Below the pieces are notes generated by a model. It saw only the letters and a program-made list of their open reading frames with translations, searched no databases and was not told the origin of the DNA. The position numbers were made by a program, and so were the translations under genes. A stretch of 56,112 nt of DNA from Alphaproteobacteria bacterium. Its GTDB lineage: Bacteria > Pseudomonadota > Alphaproteobacteria > DSM-16000 > Inquilinaceae. How positions within the stretch are numbered: the stretch's first letter is position 1; each line of letters begins with the position of its first letter. The stretch lies in NCBI GenBank assembly GCA_028281925.1, contig JANQIX010000094.1, positions 1 to 56,112 of the forward strand. The letters run 5' to 3'. Positions 34,121 to 42,576 of this stretch are shown in pieces.

Positions 34121-34694
34121 GGACCCGATGTCAGCCCGGCCACGCGCTGGCGGCGACCGGGCGCCGGCCGTGCCATCGTGCCTGTGTTCGCGGAAGCAAC
34201 CGGCATTGTGTGATGAACTCGCCAGGGGATCGACGCAGCGGTCACGGTCTCGTGCCCGAGGGGATGCTAGGGACCAACTGTTGCCCCGCCAAGTGGGTTG
34301 GGCGGTGCGGTCGCTAACCGGTCAGCGGCCGATGATTGCTCGTGACCTATTCTGGCTCTCGGGGTCTTTGGGCCGTGGCACGGGGTCTGGGATAGCGGGT
34401 CGGTACGCGACAGCGACTGCTCACCGTTTTCCTCTGCTGTTTGAAGCAGCTCCGGTACGCAATTCAGGCGGCCTCGGCTGACCGATAGCCGTGACCGTGT
34501 CACTTGTAACTGTGCCGATTCCGAGAGCCGGAGTTGTTGTCCTCACCGCCGGCCATCACCGTGAAAGCCGTCCTTTTGCATAGGACAGTTCATGACCCAA
34601 GACAGATGTCATCGCTCAGGGGTACGATACTCTCCTTCGTGTATTTAGGAATACCTCATCTGGAGATCTTATAGAATATGTTTCTTTATAGACT
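34121..34694. other. 574-base spacer with repeat copies and hairpins, no gene supported
   Basis: No convincing gene lies here. A 78-codon minus-strand frame (34267-34503) runs through the right repeat copy but has no family signs. Local structures are CTGCT/AGCAG around 34436-34451 and the perfect 13-base palindrome GTGACCGTGTCAC at 34491-34503. AGGACAGTTC at 34582 repeats the end of the element at 27902. From about 34620 the base composition turns sharply AT-rich. The spacer must hold the promoter of the GT2–TPR–GT4 gene. Confidence 0.5.
34407..34435 (+). repeat. 29-bp dispersed direct repeat, right copy
   Basis: It matches 27874-27902 at 27 of 29 positions in the same orientation. It lies in non-coding DNA about 290 bases upstream of the GT2–TPR–GT4 gene start and about 200 bases before the AT-rich stretch, so it marks the other edge of the accessory segment. 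Confidence 0.8.
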
Positions 34695-35321
34695 TCATGA
34701 TAGTTCATCAATCTTACTTTGAATCATTTCTAAGAGGTATAAATTGTAGTGATATACCTCTATGCTCAGACGTCGAAGCTCTTGCTCCAAATCTTCTGTA
34801 TCAATTTGACGACTTTGATGAGTATTAGATATGGAGTAATAAATAGCTTCAATTTGCCTGCCAATCTCGATGAAGTCCCCGCCCACATCATGCTCAAATC
34901 GCCGCCTGGCTTCTTCTCCAAATTGGATTTCAATTGATGCAAGATTTCTGTTAAGATTATCATTCCAATCAAAAAGAATAGCTCGATATTCTTGGCGTCT
35001 TGCTTCTCGAACATCGGCTGTATGTCTTTCATCAAAAGACCATAAAAACTGATTCATTCTATATATTCGCCGATCCAAAAGGGAGCTAATATTCTCAAAA
35101 ACCCGTGTCGATTCTGCAATACTTATTTCAATTCTCGCGGTCTTCCACTGGTTTTTCCAAGAGACATATTGAAGGTATCCGCCAATAAGTCCACCGCAAC
35201 CAGTTGTCAGGGCAAATCCCAAGAAAAGAAGGATAAGTTTTTCGCGGAACCGTGAACTCTCTGCTCTTGTGGTCGGTGCACTCACTTGAGCACTCGTGTC
35301 TGTGGGGTTAGCAGTACTCAA
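34695..35321 (-). CDS. AT-rich gene for a single-pass membrane protein, function unknown
   Basis: The 208-residue product has a short polar N-terminus, one strong transmembrane segment (about residues 29-48, LILLFLGFALTTG) and a long helical domain rich in Glu, Arg and Tyr, with likely coiled-coil character after residue 60. This gives a periplasmic or cytoplasmic sensor-like layout but no domain I can name. Base composition and codon use (many A/T third positions) differ strongly from all neighbours, pointing to recent transfer. The start is a TTG at 35321 with GGAG eight bases upstream; a GTG at 35285 is an alternative. Confidence 0.7.
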   Translation of the reverse strand: MSTANPTDTSAQVSAPTTRAESSRFREKLILLFLGFALTTGCGGLIGGYLQYVSWKNQWKTARIEISIAESTRVFENISSLLDRRIYRMNQFLWSFDERHTADVREARRQEYRAILFDWNDNLNRNLASIEIQFGEEARRRFEHDVGGDFIEIGRQIEAIYYSISNTHQSRQIDTEDLEQELRRLSIEVYHYNLYLLEMIQSKIDELS

Positions 35322-35669
35322 AGCAAGTCTCCACGCTCTTGGGTATCAAAAAACGAATATAGAACATAGAAAGTGAACGCTTGGTCTACGCGTTCGCATG
35401 CGCGAGTGAAGATAAGTAGCAGAGTTGGGTGCTCGCTGAAAAGGGACATATCCGCAGATGACCATCTTGCCGCTGTGCGCAATTGCCAAGGCATAACGGA
35501 GTGGTTAAGTCTATGACGATGGATCCGATGCAGCGGTGATATCCGACATCGGCTCAACTCGTCCTTCTGCTTCTGGTACTGAGCGTAAACTCGATGATCC
35601 GTCAGAACGTCTGATTCCGATCGGCAATCTGCCCTTGCACGTATTCCAACCTTAGAGATCAGTACAACT
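35322..35669. other. AT-rich spacer upstream of the foreign membrane-protein gene
   Basis: No gene is well supported. A 79-codon minus-strand frame (35318-35557) ends in a TTGA overlap with the membrane-protein start, which would fit translational coupling, but its sequence resembles no family and has mixed composition. The composition returns to high GC at about 35670, where the YdcF-like gene ends, giving a sharp right boundary for the transferred DNA. Confidence 0.4.
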
Positions 35670-36461
35670 TCAGCTTAGGCCTTCATCCTCCTGATTGCCG
35701 CCGCTCTGTCGCCGCAGCCAGTACCAGGCGCGGCCCAGCCATTCGGTCGCTGCGCGGCTGCTGAGGGAGAGCCCGCCGGCGGTGGGCAGGTAGTCTCGCA
35801 TATGCGGGGCGGCGGTTCCCGGCAGGCCGATCGGGGCCGGGACGACGGCGAACCCCGCGCCTAGAAAGGCGGTTTCCGCCCGGCCCATATGTTCCGCGTG
35901 GGTGACGAGGCAGATGCGCGTGATCCCCACGGGCGAGAGCAGAGCGTGGGTCAGTGACGCGTTCTCTGCGGTGTTGCGCGAGCGGTCCTCGATCCACTTG
36001 ATCGGGTGGCCGAACTCGCCCTCTGCCACGCGGCGCATCGCTTCGGCTTCCGGGATCTCGCTCGGCACCGGGCTGCCGCCGGTGAGCGCGATCGACAGGC
36101 CGCTTTCGCGGGCGAGCGCGATGCCGTAGCGCAGGCGCGCCAGGCTGGCGGTGCCGACCGTGTCGCTGCCCCATTCCGGCGCGGCAATGGCAAGGCCGCC
36201 GCCGAGGACCACGATCGCCTGGCAGCGGTCGGACGAAACCGGGCGTTCCAGCGGCACATGCGTGATCAGCGGCGTCCACAGGGCGCGACCGACCACCGGT
36301 GTGGACAGCGCGATCAGGGCCACTGTCGCCGTGACGGTCGCGACCGCGCCCAGCCAGCGGCGCCGCATGGCGAGCAGGACCAAACCCAGGAGGAGGAGCA
36401 GCAGCAGGCATGCCGGCGGCAGGGCCAGCGTGCGCAGGATCAGGTACAGGTCATAGCCCAT
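35670..36461 (-). CDS. YdcF/SanA/ElyC-family membrane protein (DUF218)
   Basis: The 263-residue protein has two N-terminal transmembrane segments (about residues 8-28 and 34-54) and a DUF218 domain with IVVLGGGLAIAAPE, ALTGGSPVPSE, WIEDRSRNTAENA and LVTHAEHMGRA. ElyC of this family affects peptidoglycan and lipid-carrier metabolism; the exact reaction is unsettled. Start: GGAGG precedes a double ATG; the second (36461) has the better spacing. It diverges from the drug-efflux gene. Confidence 0.85.
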   Translation of the reverse strand: MGYDLYLILRTLALPPACLLLLLLLGLVLLAMRRRWLGAVATVTATVALIALSTPVVGRALWTPLITHVPLERPVSSDRCQAIVVLGGGLAIAAPEWGSDTVGTASLARLRYGIALARESGLSIALTGGSPVPSEIPEAEAMRRVAEGEFGHPIKWIEDRSRNTAENASLTHALLSPVGITRICLVTHAEHMGRAETAFLGAGFAVVPAPIGLPGTAAPHMRDYLPTAGGLSLSSRAATEWLGRAWYWLRRQSGGNQEDEGLS

Positions 36462-36613
36462 CATCGGCCTCCGGCGGGATCGGGGCTCTGATACATGCAA
36501 GGGCCGGGCAAGCCACCCCTTGGCAAGCAAAGCCTATCACCCTAGTTGTTGAAGGGTTGTCGCGGGGGCCGCTTCGCTTGAGCCGCCTGCCGTCCCGTCG
36601 CCAGGACCCTCAG

Positions 36614-37879
36614 ATGTCGTTACCCGATGCCCGCGGTGCGCGACCGCCGTTCGCCATGCTGGTCGCCGTCACCGCGCTCGGGCCGCTTGCGCTTAACATC
36701 ATCATGCCGTCGATGCCCGGTCTGCCGGACGTCTTCCAGTCCGACTATGCGACCGTGCAGCTCACGCTCAGCGTCTATCTGATCGGGTTTGCGGTTTCCC
36801 AGCTCGCTTACGGGCCGCTCAGCGACCGCTTCGGGCGCCGGCCCGTCATGCTGGCGGGGCTGTCCGTGTTCGTCCTCGCCAGCGTGGTCTGCCTGGCCGC
36901 CCCCACCGTCGAGGTGCTGATCGCCGGGCGCTTGTTGCAGGGCATGGGCAGCTGTGCCGGGATGGTGCTGGCGCGCGCCATCGTACGCGACATGCACGAC
37001 CGGGAGAGGTCGGCAACGCTGATCGCCTATATCACCATGGCGATGGTGGTGGCGCCGATGCTGGCGCCGCTGATCGGCGGCTATCTGGATGAGTGGGTGG
37101 GCTGGTGGGCGTCGTTCCTGTTCACCGCGGTTGCGGGGGTCGCCGTGCTGGCGACGGCCGTGGTCGCACTGCATGAGACGAACCACAATCCGCAGCCGAT
37201 GCCGGGCATCGGTGGCCTGTTGGTCGGGTTCCGCCGGCTGTTGGGGATGCCGGTCTTCACCGGCTATGCGGTACAGACGGCCGTCACCTCGGCCGCGTTC
37301 TTCGGCTTCCTGGGCGGGGCGCCCTATGTGATCGTGGAGATCATGGACCGGCCGCCGCGCGAATACGGCCTCTATTTTCTGACCAATGCGGCTGGGTACA
37401 TGCTGGGCAACCTGGTGGCCGGCAAAGCCTCCGCCCGTATCGGCATCGACCGGATGATCGGCTACGGCGTCTGTCTCTCGCTTGCCGCCGCGCTGGTCAT
37501 GGTGGCGCTGGCGCTGCAGGGCATGGTGACGCCCATGGCCGTGTTCGCGCCCATGGTGCTGTTCGCCGTGGGCAACGGCTTCAGCATTCCGACCGGAGTG
37601 GCCGGGGCTGTCAGTGTCAATCCGAACCTGGCAGGCACGGCCAGCGGCTTGGCCGGGTTCCTGCAGATGGGCCTGGGTGCCGCTGCCAGCGCGGTTGTCG
37701 GCCATCTGGTTGAGTCGGCCAGCACGCAGCTTCCGCTGGTCGCCTCCATGGCGACCACGTCGGCGCTTGCCGTCGTCGCCTGGCTTGGGACACTCTGGGC
37801 GATTCGCCGGACGGCTTCGGTGGGCGCGGCCACGGATACGGCGACGGAATGGGCCGGCGGGGCCGGTCGGGACAGTTGA
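36614..37879 (+). CDS. Bcr/CflA-family drug-resistance MFS transporter
   Basis: This 421-residue protein has twelve predicted membrane segments and the MFS motif A, GPLSDRFGRRPVML, after the second, with the PLALNIIMPSMPGL entry typical of Bcr/CflA exporters. Motif C-like VVAPMLAPLIGGYL follows in segment five. It should export small drugs or metabolites by proton antiport. The ATG at 36614 is supported by AGGA upstream and by the family's usual N-terminus; the longer frame is not. It lies 10 bases before pmbA. Confidence 0.9.
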   Translation: MSLPDARGARPPFAMLVAVTALGPLALNIIMPSMPGLPDVFQSDYATVQLTLSVYLIGFAVSQLAYGPLSDRFGRRPVMLAGLSVFVLASVVCLAAPTVEVLIAGRLLQGMGSCAGMVLARAIVRDMHDRERSATLIAYITMAMVVAPMLAPLIGGYLDEWVGWWASFLFTAVAGVAVLATAVVALHETNHNPQPMPGIGGLLVGFRRLLGMPVFTGYAVQTAVTSAAFFGFLGGAPYVIVEIMDRPPREYGLYFLTNAAGYMLGNLVAGKASARIGIDRMIGYGVCLSLAAALVMVALALQGMVTPMAVFAPMVLFAVGNGFSIPTGVAGAVSVNPNLAGTASGLAGFLQMGLGAAASAVVGHLVESASTQLPLVASMATTSALAVVAWLGTLWAIRRTASVGAATDTATEWAGGAGRDS

Positions 37880-37889
37880 GGATGCTTGG

Positions 37890-39233
37890 ATGACCATGAC
37901 CGACGGCTCGATGGAGATCCTGGACGACGTTGTCGCCCGCGCCAAGGCCGCAGGCGCGGATGCTGCCGACGCGGTTGCGTTCGAATCCATGTCGCTTTCC
38001 GCCACGCAGCGCATGGGCAAGCCCGAGCGGGTCGAGCGTGCCGAATCGCGCGATCTGGGCCTGCGGGTCTTGATCGGCCGACGCGCCGCGATCGTTTCGT
38101 CATCGGATCGCTCCCGCGCGGCCCTTGACGAGCTGGTCGACCGCGCAGTCGCCATGGCCCGGGCTGTTCCGGAAGATCCCCATATCGGCCTGGCCGATCC
38201 TGGCGAACTGGCGACCAGTTGGCCCGATCTGGACCTGTTCGATGCGGACGAACCGGGCCCGGCGGCGCTTGTCGACCAGGCGTTGGCCGCAGAGGGCGCA
38301 GCGCTGGCCGTCAACGGCGTCACCAACTCAGACGGCGCCGAGGCGAGTTGGAGTTGCTCGCGTGTGGGGCTGGTGGCCAGCAACGGATTTGCCGGGTTCT
38401 ATCGGGCGACCGGCCGCAGCGTCTCCGTCTCGGTCATCGCCGGCGACGGCTCTGGCATGGAAACCGACTACGACTACACGACCGCGGTCTATGGCGCTGG
38501 GTTGGAAGACGCAGAGACCGTCGGCCGCAGGGCTGGAGAGCGGGCCGTCCGGCGGCTGGGCGCGCGCAAGGTGGCCAGCGCCAAGGTGCCCATCGTCTAT
38601 GATCCGAGGGTGGCCGGCGGCCTGTTGAGGCATCTCGCCGGTGCCATCAGCGGACCCTCGATCACCCGCGGCACGAGCTTCCTGAAGGACAAGCTGGGCC
38701 AGAGCGTCTTCGCAGACGGCATCCGCATCGTCGACGATCCCCAGATCAAGCGCGGACTGCGCTCGAAGCCTTTTGACGGCGAGGGCATTGCCACCACCGC
38801 CCGCAGGATCGTGGACGATGGGCGGCTGACGACATGGCTTCTCGACCTGCGGTCGGCACGGCAGCTGGGGCTGTCCACCACCGGCCACGCCAGCCGCGGG
38901 ACCGCATCACCGCCCGGCCCGTCGCCGACCAACCTGTATCTGGAACCTGGGGAAGTGGCTCCCGAAGCCCTGATCGGCGAGATCTCGCAAGGCTTCTATG
39001 TCACCCAGATGCTGGGCATGGGCGTCAACCAGGTGACGGGCGATTACAGCCGCGGCGCTACCGGCTTCTGGATCGAGAACGGCGAGATCGCGTATCCGGT
39101 CAACGAGGTCACGGTCGCCGGCAATCTCGCCGACATGTTCCGGACACTGACGCCGGCGAACAACCTGGTCCGCCGCTATGGCGTCGATGCGCCGACGCTG
39201 CGCATCGACGGTATGACCTTGGCGGGGCGCTGA
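37890..39233 (+). CDS. pmbA: TldD/PmbA-family metalloprotease subunit PmbA (TldE)
   Basis: The 447-residue product ends with the strongly conserved TldD/PmbA segments RGTASPPGPSPTNLYL, EISQGFYVTQMLGMGVN and GDYSRGATGFWIENGEI. PmbA (TldE) pairs with TldD to cleave unfolded peptides, such as microcin precursors and the CcdA antitoxin. It lacks the HExxxH zinc site, as expected for the E subunit. tldD is not in the window. Two in-frame ATGs, 37890 and 37896, are both possible. Confidence 0.93.
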   Translation: MTMTDGSMEILDDVVARAKAAGADAADAVAFESMSLSATQRMGKPERVERAESRDLGLRVLIGRRAAIVSSSDRSRAALDELVDRAVAMARAVPEDPHIGLADPGELATSWPDLDLFDADEPGPAALVDQALAAEGAALAVNGVTNSDGAEASWSCSRVGLVASNGFAGFYRATGRSVSVSVIAGDGSGMETDYDYTTAVYGAGLEDAETVGRRAGERAVRRLGARKVASAKVPIVYDPRVAGGLLRHLAGAISGPSITRGTSFLKDKLGQSVFADGIRIVDDPQIKRGLRSKPFDGEGIATTARRIVDDGRLTTWLLDLRSARQLGLSTTGHASRGTASPPGPSPTNLYLEPGEVAPEALIGEISQGFYVTQMLGMGVNQVTGDYSRGATGFWIENGEIAYPVNEVTVAGNLADMFRTLTPANNLVRRYGVDAPTLRIDGMTLAGR

Positions 39234-39247
39234 GCCGCCCGCGCGTC

Positions 39248-39466
39248 TCAGTCTTTCGCGTGGCGCTCAAGCATCTCGCGTACGGCTTGCAGAAAGGCCG
39301 CGTGGTCGACGGTGCGGTCATAGTCTTCCAAGAGCACCGTCAGGATGTAGTTGTTGCCGAGGCCGGTTTCCTCGGCAAGCCGGCGCAGGCGTGCGTAGGC
39401 CGCGTCGCTGAGGCGCGCCTGGAACCTCTTGTCCAGCGGCTTGTGGTGTTTCGGGCGGTCGCCCAT
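39248..39466 (-). CDS. Small ribbon-helix-helix-like protein
   Basis: The 72-residue protein has a basic N-terminus, then RFQARLSDAAYARLRRLAEETG and NNYILTVLLEDY, which fit the strand-helix-helix plan of CopG/Arc-type DNA-binding proteins. The C-terminal helix is longer than usual. No toxin partner is adjacent, so it may be a stand-alone regulator. The start at 39466 has GGAG six bases upstream; an ATG at 39478 would add four residues. Its 3' end faces pmbA with a 14-base gap. Confidence 0.65.
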   Translation of the reverse strand: MGDRPKHHKPLDKRFQARLSDAAYARLRRLAEETGLGNNYILTVLLEDYDRTVDHAAFLQAVREMLERHAKD

Positions 39467-39519
39467 GGATCGCTCCATCGCTCCGCAGCCTCTGCGCGGC
39501 GCTCGATTGCGGGGGGCCG

Positions 39520-40431
39520 TCAGGTTGTCGTGCCGGCCGGCACCAAGAGCGGCAATGTCCTTGGCGATTGCGACACCTCCATGGGCATGGTGCCGACGAG
39601 CTCTCCATCGCATTGCACCGGGGCGCCGGTCGGCCCGATCAGGCTGATCGATCCGGCCTCCACCAGCCGGTAGTCGGGAAGCCGCTGCAGGCGCCCCAGG
39701 ACGCTCCAGGTCAGATAGCGCAGTGAGCGCCATCGCTCCGCGCGTTCGAACAGACAGGTCCAGAGACCCCTCTGGTAGATCGACGCACGCGGCGCCAGCA
39801 CCATCCGACCGCCGTAGAAGTGGCCGTTGGCGATCACGGCCTGGCTCACCTTGGTGCGCATGCCGTCCAGGCTCACTTCGTAGAGGCCGCTATGGGCGAC
39901 GGCCCAGGTGCGCAGGCTTTCCAGCACATAGGCGAAGCCACCGACTCGCCGCTTGAGGGCCAGCGGCAGCCGCGCCACCACATGGGCATCGAAGCCCGCG
40001 CCCAGCATGACCAGGAAGAACCGGCTTCCACCGTCATGAGTCGTCAACCCGAGAGGGATCTCGACTGTCCGTCCGGTCGCAAGCAGCGGGGCCGCGCGCT
40101 TTGGCGAAAGCGGCAGCCCAAGTTCGCGCGCCAGGCAATTGGCCGTGCCGTAGGGCAGCAGCCCAAGCGGTAGGGGCTCTTCCCGGGCCATCAGGCCGTT
40201 GGCCACCTCATGCGCCGTGCCGTCTCCACCCGCCGCAATCACGGCTGAAAGGCCGCCGTTGGCGGTGCGCGCCAGCTCTTCGGCGTGCGATGGTCCCTCT
40301 GTGGCCACCGCCGTCGTCATCACGCCGGCCGACTCAAGCGCTGTCACAGCCTCGTCCAACAACCGCGGCCGGTGACCGCCGGCGGTCGGATTGTAGATGA
40401 TCAAATAGTGTCGGGCGGGTTTTGTGGTCAT
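39520..40431 (-). CDS. Diacylglycerol/sphingosine-type lipid kinase (YegS/DagK family)
   Basis: This 303-residue protein has the kinase-fold signatures YNPTAGG at the start, AAGGDGTAHEVANGL (nucleotide site) near residue 68, and LPYGTANCLAREL. The C-terminal beta domain ends with VQCDGELVG, where the Asp-Gly-Glu supplies catalysis. It would phosphorylate diacylglycerol or a related lipid. It diverges from the PlcP-like gene across 183 bases. A kinase for diacylglycerol next to a lipase that makes it is a sensible pairing. Confidence 0.88.
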   Translation of the reverse strand: MTTKPARHYLIIYNPTAGGHRPRLLDEAVTALESAGVMTTAVATEGPSHAEELARTANGGLSAVIAAGGDGTAHEVANGLMAREEPLPLGLLPYGTANCLARELGLPLSPKRAAPLLATGRTVEIPLGLTTHDGGSRFFLVMLGAGFDAHVVARLPLALKRRVGGFAYVLESLRTWAVAHSGLYEVSLDGMRTKVSQAVIANGHFYGGRMVLAPRASIYQRGLWTCLFERAERWRSLRYLTWSVLGRLQRLPDYRLVEAGSISLIGPTGAPVQCDGELVGTMPMEVSQSPRTLPLLVPAGTTT

Positions 40432-40614
40432 GACGGGATGCAATTCCGCACATTCGCCCGGTGATCGTGACCGTACGGTGGCGGCTTGATGACCATCGTG
40501 TGAAGTTGCAGCCACCGACTCGAAGCGCGATGCCCTCCGCAGGCGCCGAAGATTGTCATCGCAACGGCCTGCGGTTATAGGAGTTTATGACGCGGCACGG
40601 GGGCGAGAGGCAGC

Positions 40615-41427
40615 ATGCACGCCGATGACGATGTCCAGCGGTATCGCGCGATCTGGATATCCGACATCCATCTTGGAACGAAGGCCTGCAAGGCTGAGTT
40701 CCTGCTGGATTTTCTCCGCAGGACCGAATGCGAGACTCTTTACCTGGTCGGCGACATCATCGATGGCTGGCGACTGAAGCGCCATTGGTACTGGCCCCAG
40801 TCCCACAACGATGTCGTTCAAAAGCTGTTGAGAAAGGCGCGCAAGGGAACCCGGGTCGTCTATCTGCCCGGCAATCATGACGAAGGTGCGCGCCAGTTCG
40901 TCGGTCTGACCTTCGGCGGTGTCGAGGTGCACGACGATCACATTCACACCACGGCCGATGGCCGGCGGCTGCTGGTGATTCACGGCGACCAGTTCGATGT
41001 GGTTGTCCGCTATGCCAAGTGGCTCGCGCATATCGGCGACAAGGCCTATGTCGTCCTTCTGGCCTGCAACACCTGGGTGAACGCGCTGCGCCGGCGCCTG
41101 GGCTTCCAGTACTGGTCGCTGTCCGCCTATCTGAAGCACAAGGCCAAGACGGCCGTTGAGTTCATCGGGCGATTCGAACGTGCCTTGGCGGAAGAGGCGC
41201 GGCGGCGCGGCGTCGACGGCGTGGTGTGTGGGCATGTCCATACCGCGCAGATGACGGATATGCAGGGTGTGCTCTATACCAACGACGGCGACTGGGTCGA
41301 AAGCTGCACCGCGTTGGTGGAGCACGAAACGGGCGAGCTGGAGATCCTGCGCTGGACCGAGGTCATGAAGGATCGGCCGGCGCTCCAGCGGGATGATCCG
41401 CTGGACGAGGACAGGGCGGCCGCTTGA
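40615..41427 (+). CDS. plcP: PlcP-like phospholipase C / LpxH-like metallophosphoesterase
   Basis: The 270-residue calcineurin-type phosphoesterase has all metal motifs: SDIHLGT, GDIIDGW, PGNHDE, HGDQFD and GHVH. It resembles enzymes annotated as UDP-2,3-diacylglucosamine diphosphatase, but the RLKRHWYWPQSHNDVVQKLLRKARKGT region and the adjoining glycosyltransferase match the phosphate-starvation phospholipase PlcP of rhizobia and marine alphaproteobacteria, as I recall it. PlcP splits membrane phospholipids to diacylglycerol. LpxH cannot be excluded. It overlaps the next gene by four bases. Confidence 0.78.
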   Translation: MHADDDVQRYRAIWISDIHLGTKACKAEFLLDFLRRTECETLYLVGDIIDGWRLKRHWYWPQSHNDVVQKLLRKARKGTRVVYLPGNHDEGARQFVGLTFGGVEVHDDHIHTTADGRRLLVIHGDQFDVVVRYAKWLAHIGDKAYVVLLACNTWVNALRRRLGFQYWSLSAYLKHKAKTAVEFIGRFERALAEEARRRGVDGVVCGHVHTAQMTDMQGVLYTNDGDWVESCTALVEHETGELEILRWTEVMKDRPALQRDDPLDEDRAAA

Positions 41428-42491
41428 GGGACGTAAACCTGGCGCCCTGCGGGCCGGCTGACCCCCCGGCGGACGCGGCGCTGCAAGAGCTTAAGATCGT
41501 CATCGTCAGCGATGCGTGGTTCCCGCAGGTGAACGGCGTTGTCAGAACGCTGAGCACCGTGGCGGAGCGCGTCCGGCGCCTGGGCCATCAGGTCGAGGTG
41601 ATCGGCCCCGACCGCTTCCGCACCCTGCCGTGCCCCACCTATCCGGAGATCCGCCTCGCCTATTGGCGTGTCGGCCGCACCGTGCGTGAGGTGATCGAGG
41701 ATTTCGGCGCTGACGCCGTGCACATTGCGACAGAAGGCCCGCTGGGGCATGCCGCGCGCGCTTATGCCCGCCGGCACCGTGCACCGTTTACGACGTCTTT
41801 CCACACCTTCTTCCCCGACTATCTGGCGCTCCGGTTCGGCCTGCCGCGAAGCTGGAGCTTCGCCTATCTCCGCCGGTTCCACGGAGCGGCGGCGGCCACC
41901 ATGGTGTCGACGACGACGATGGAGGGCATTCTCGCCGGCCGCGGGTTCGGCAATCTCGTCCGTTGGCGCCGTGCGGTCGATACGGAGCTGTTCGCGCCGG
42001 AGAAGAAGACGGTGCTCGACCTGCCGCGTCCCATCCTGATGTATGTCGGCCGCGTTGCAGTTGAAAAGAACATCGAAGCCTTCCTGTCGATCGATCGCCC
42101 CGGCACCAAGGTCGTCATCGGTGACGGTCCGCAGCGGGCCGCACTCCAGGCGAAGTATCCTGATGTCCGCTTTCTGGGGGCCAAGTTCGGAGAGGAACTC
42201 GCCGGGCTCTATGCGGCGGCCGATCTGTTCGTCCTGCCGTCACGCACCGAGACCTTTGGCCTGGTGATGCTGGAAGCGCTGGCCAGCGGTGTGCCCGTGG
42301 CCGCCTATCCGGTGCAGGGGCCGAAAGACATCATCACCGATCCGGCCGTCGGCACGCTGAACGAGGATCTTGGCGCAGCGATCGATGGCGCCCTGGGGTT
42401 CTCGGGCGATGCCTGTCGGGCCCATGCGCTGACCTATTCGTGGGATGTCTCAGCACGGGAATTCGTGAGCCACCTGCGCCCGTTTGCGTGA
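41424..42491 (+). CDS. agt: GT4 glycosyltransferase, Agt-like glycolipid synthase
   Basis: The 355-residue GT-B enzyme has the family start KIVIVSDAWFPQVNGVVRTL, PFTTSFHTFFPDY, a nucleotide-sugar part with MYVGRVAVEKNIEAF, and the EX7E motif in RTETFGLVMLEALASG. In marine and soil alphaproteobacteria a glycosyltransferase (Agt) beside plcP adds glucose or glucuronic acid to the released diacylglycerol to make phosphorus-free lipids. The start is a TTG at 41424 overlapping the plcP stop; no ATG lies before the conserved core. Sugar specificity is not readable. Confidence 0.78.
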   Translation: MRDVNLAPCGPADPPADAALQELKIVIVSDAWFPQVNGVVRTLSTVAERVRRLGHQVEVIGPDRFRTLPCPTYPEIRLAYWRVGRTVREVIEDFGADAVHIATEGPLGHAARAYARRHRAPFTTSFHTFFPDYLALRFGLPRSWSFAYLRRFHGAAAATMVSTTTMEGILAGRGFGNLVRWRRAVDTELFAPEKKTVLDLPRPILMYVGRVAVEKNIEAFLSIDRPGTKVVIGDGPQRAALQAKYPDVRFLGAKFGEELAGLYAAADLFVLPSRTETFGLVMLEALASGVPVAAYPVQGPKDIITDPAVGTLNEDLGAAIDGALGFSGDACRAHALTYSWDVSAREFVSHLRPFA

Positions 42492-42576
42492 TCGTCAGCG
42501 ACTGGCCCGCAGACGGCCGGCGTGGTAGGAGCGTAGCCGGCGGGCTTCGATGTGTTTGGGGGATGGGTCGGACCCT

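Noticed and set aside
35318..35557. 79-codon minus-strand frame just upstream of the AT-rich membrane-protein gene
   Set aside because: The TTGA overlap is suggestive, but there is no good start site, no recognisable domain and odd composition, so it is only mentioned in the spacer entry.
36620..38383. 587-codon minus-strand open frame
   Set aside because: It is antisense to the Bcr/CflA exporter and pmbA, both clearly recognisable; the translation is His- and Arg-rich low-complexity sequence.
40432..40614. Pho box upstream of the plcP-like gene
   Set aside because: A single TTGTCAT half-site is present near 40554, but no second half-site follows at the required 11-base spacing.
40587..40628. 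13-codon leader peptide overlapping the plcP start
   Set aside because: It has an AGGAG close upstream, but spacing is short, the peptide shows no attenuation pattern and such short frames are expected by chance.
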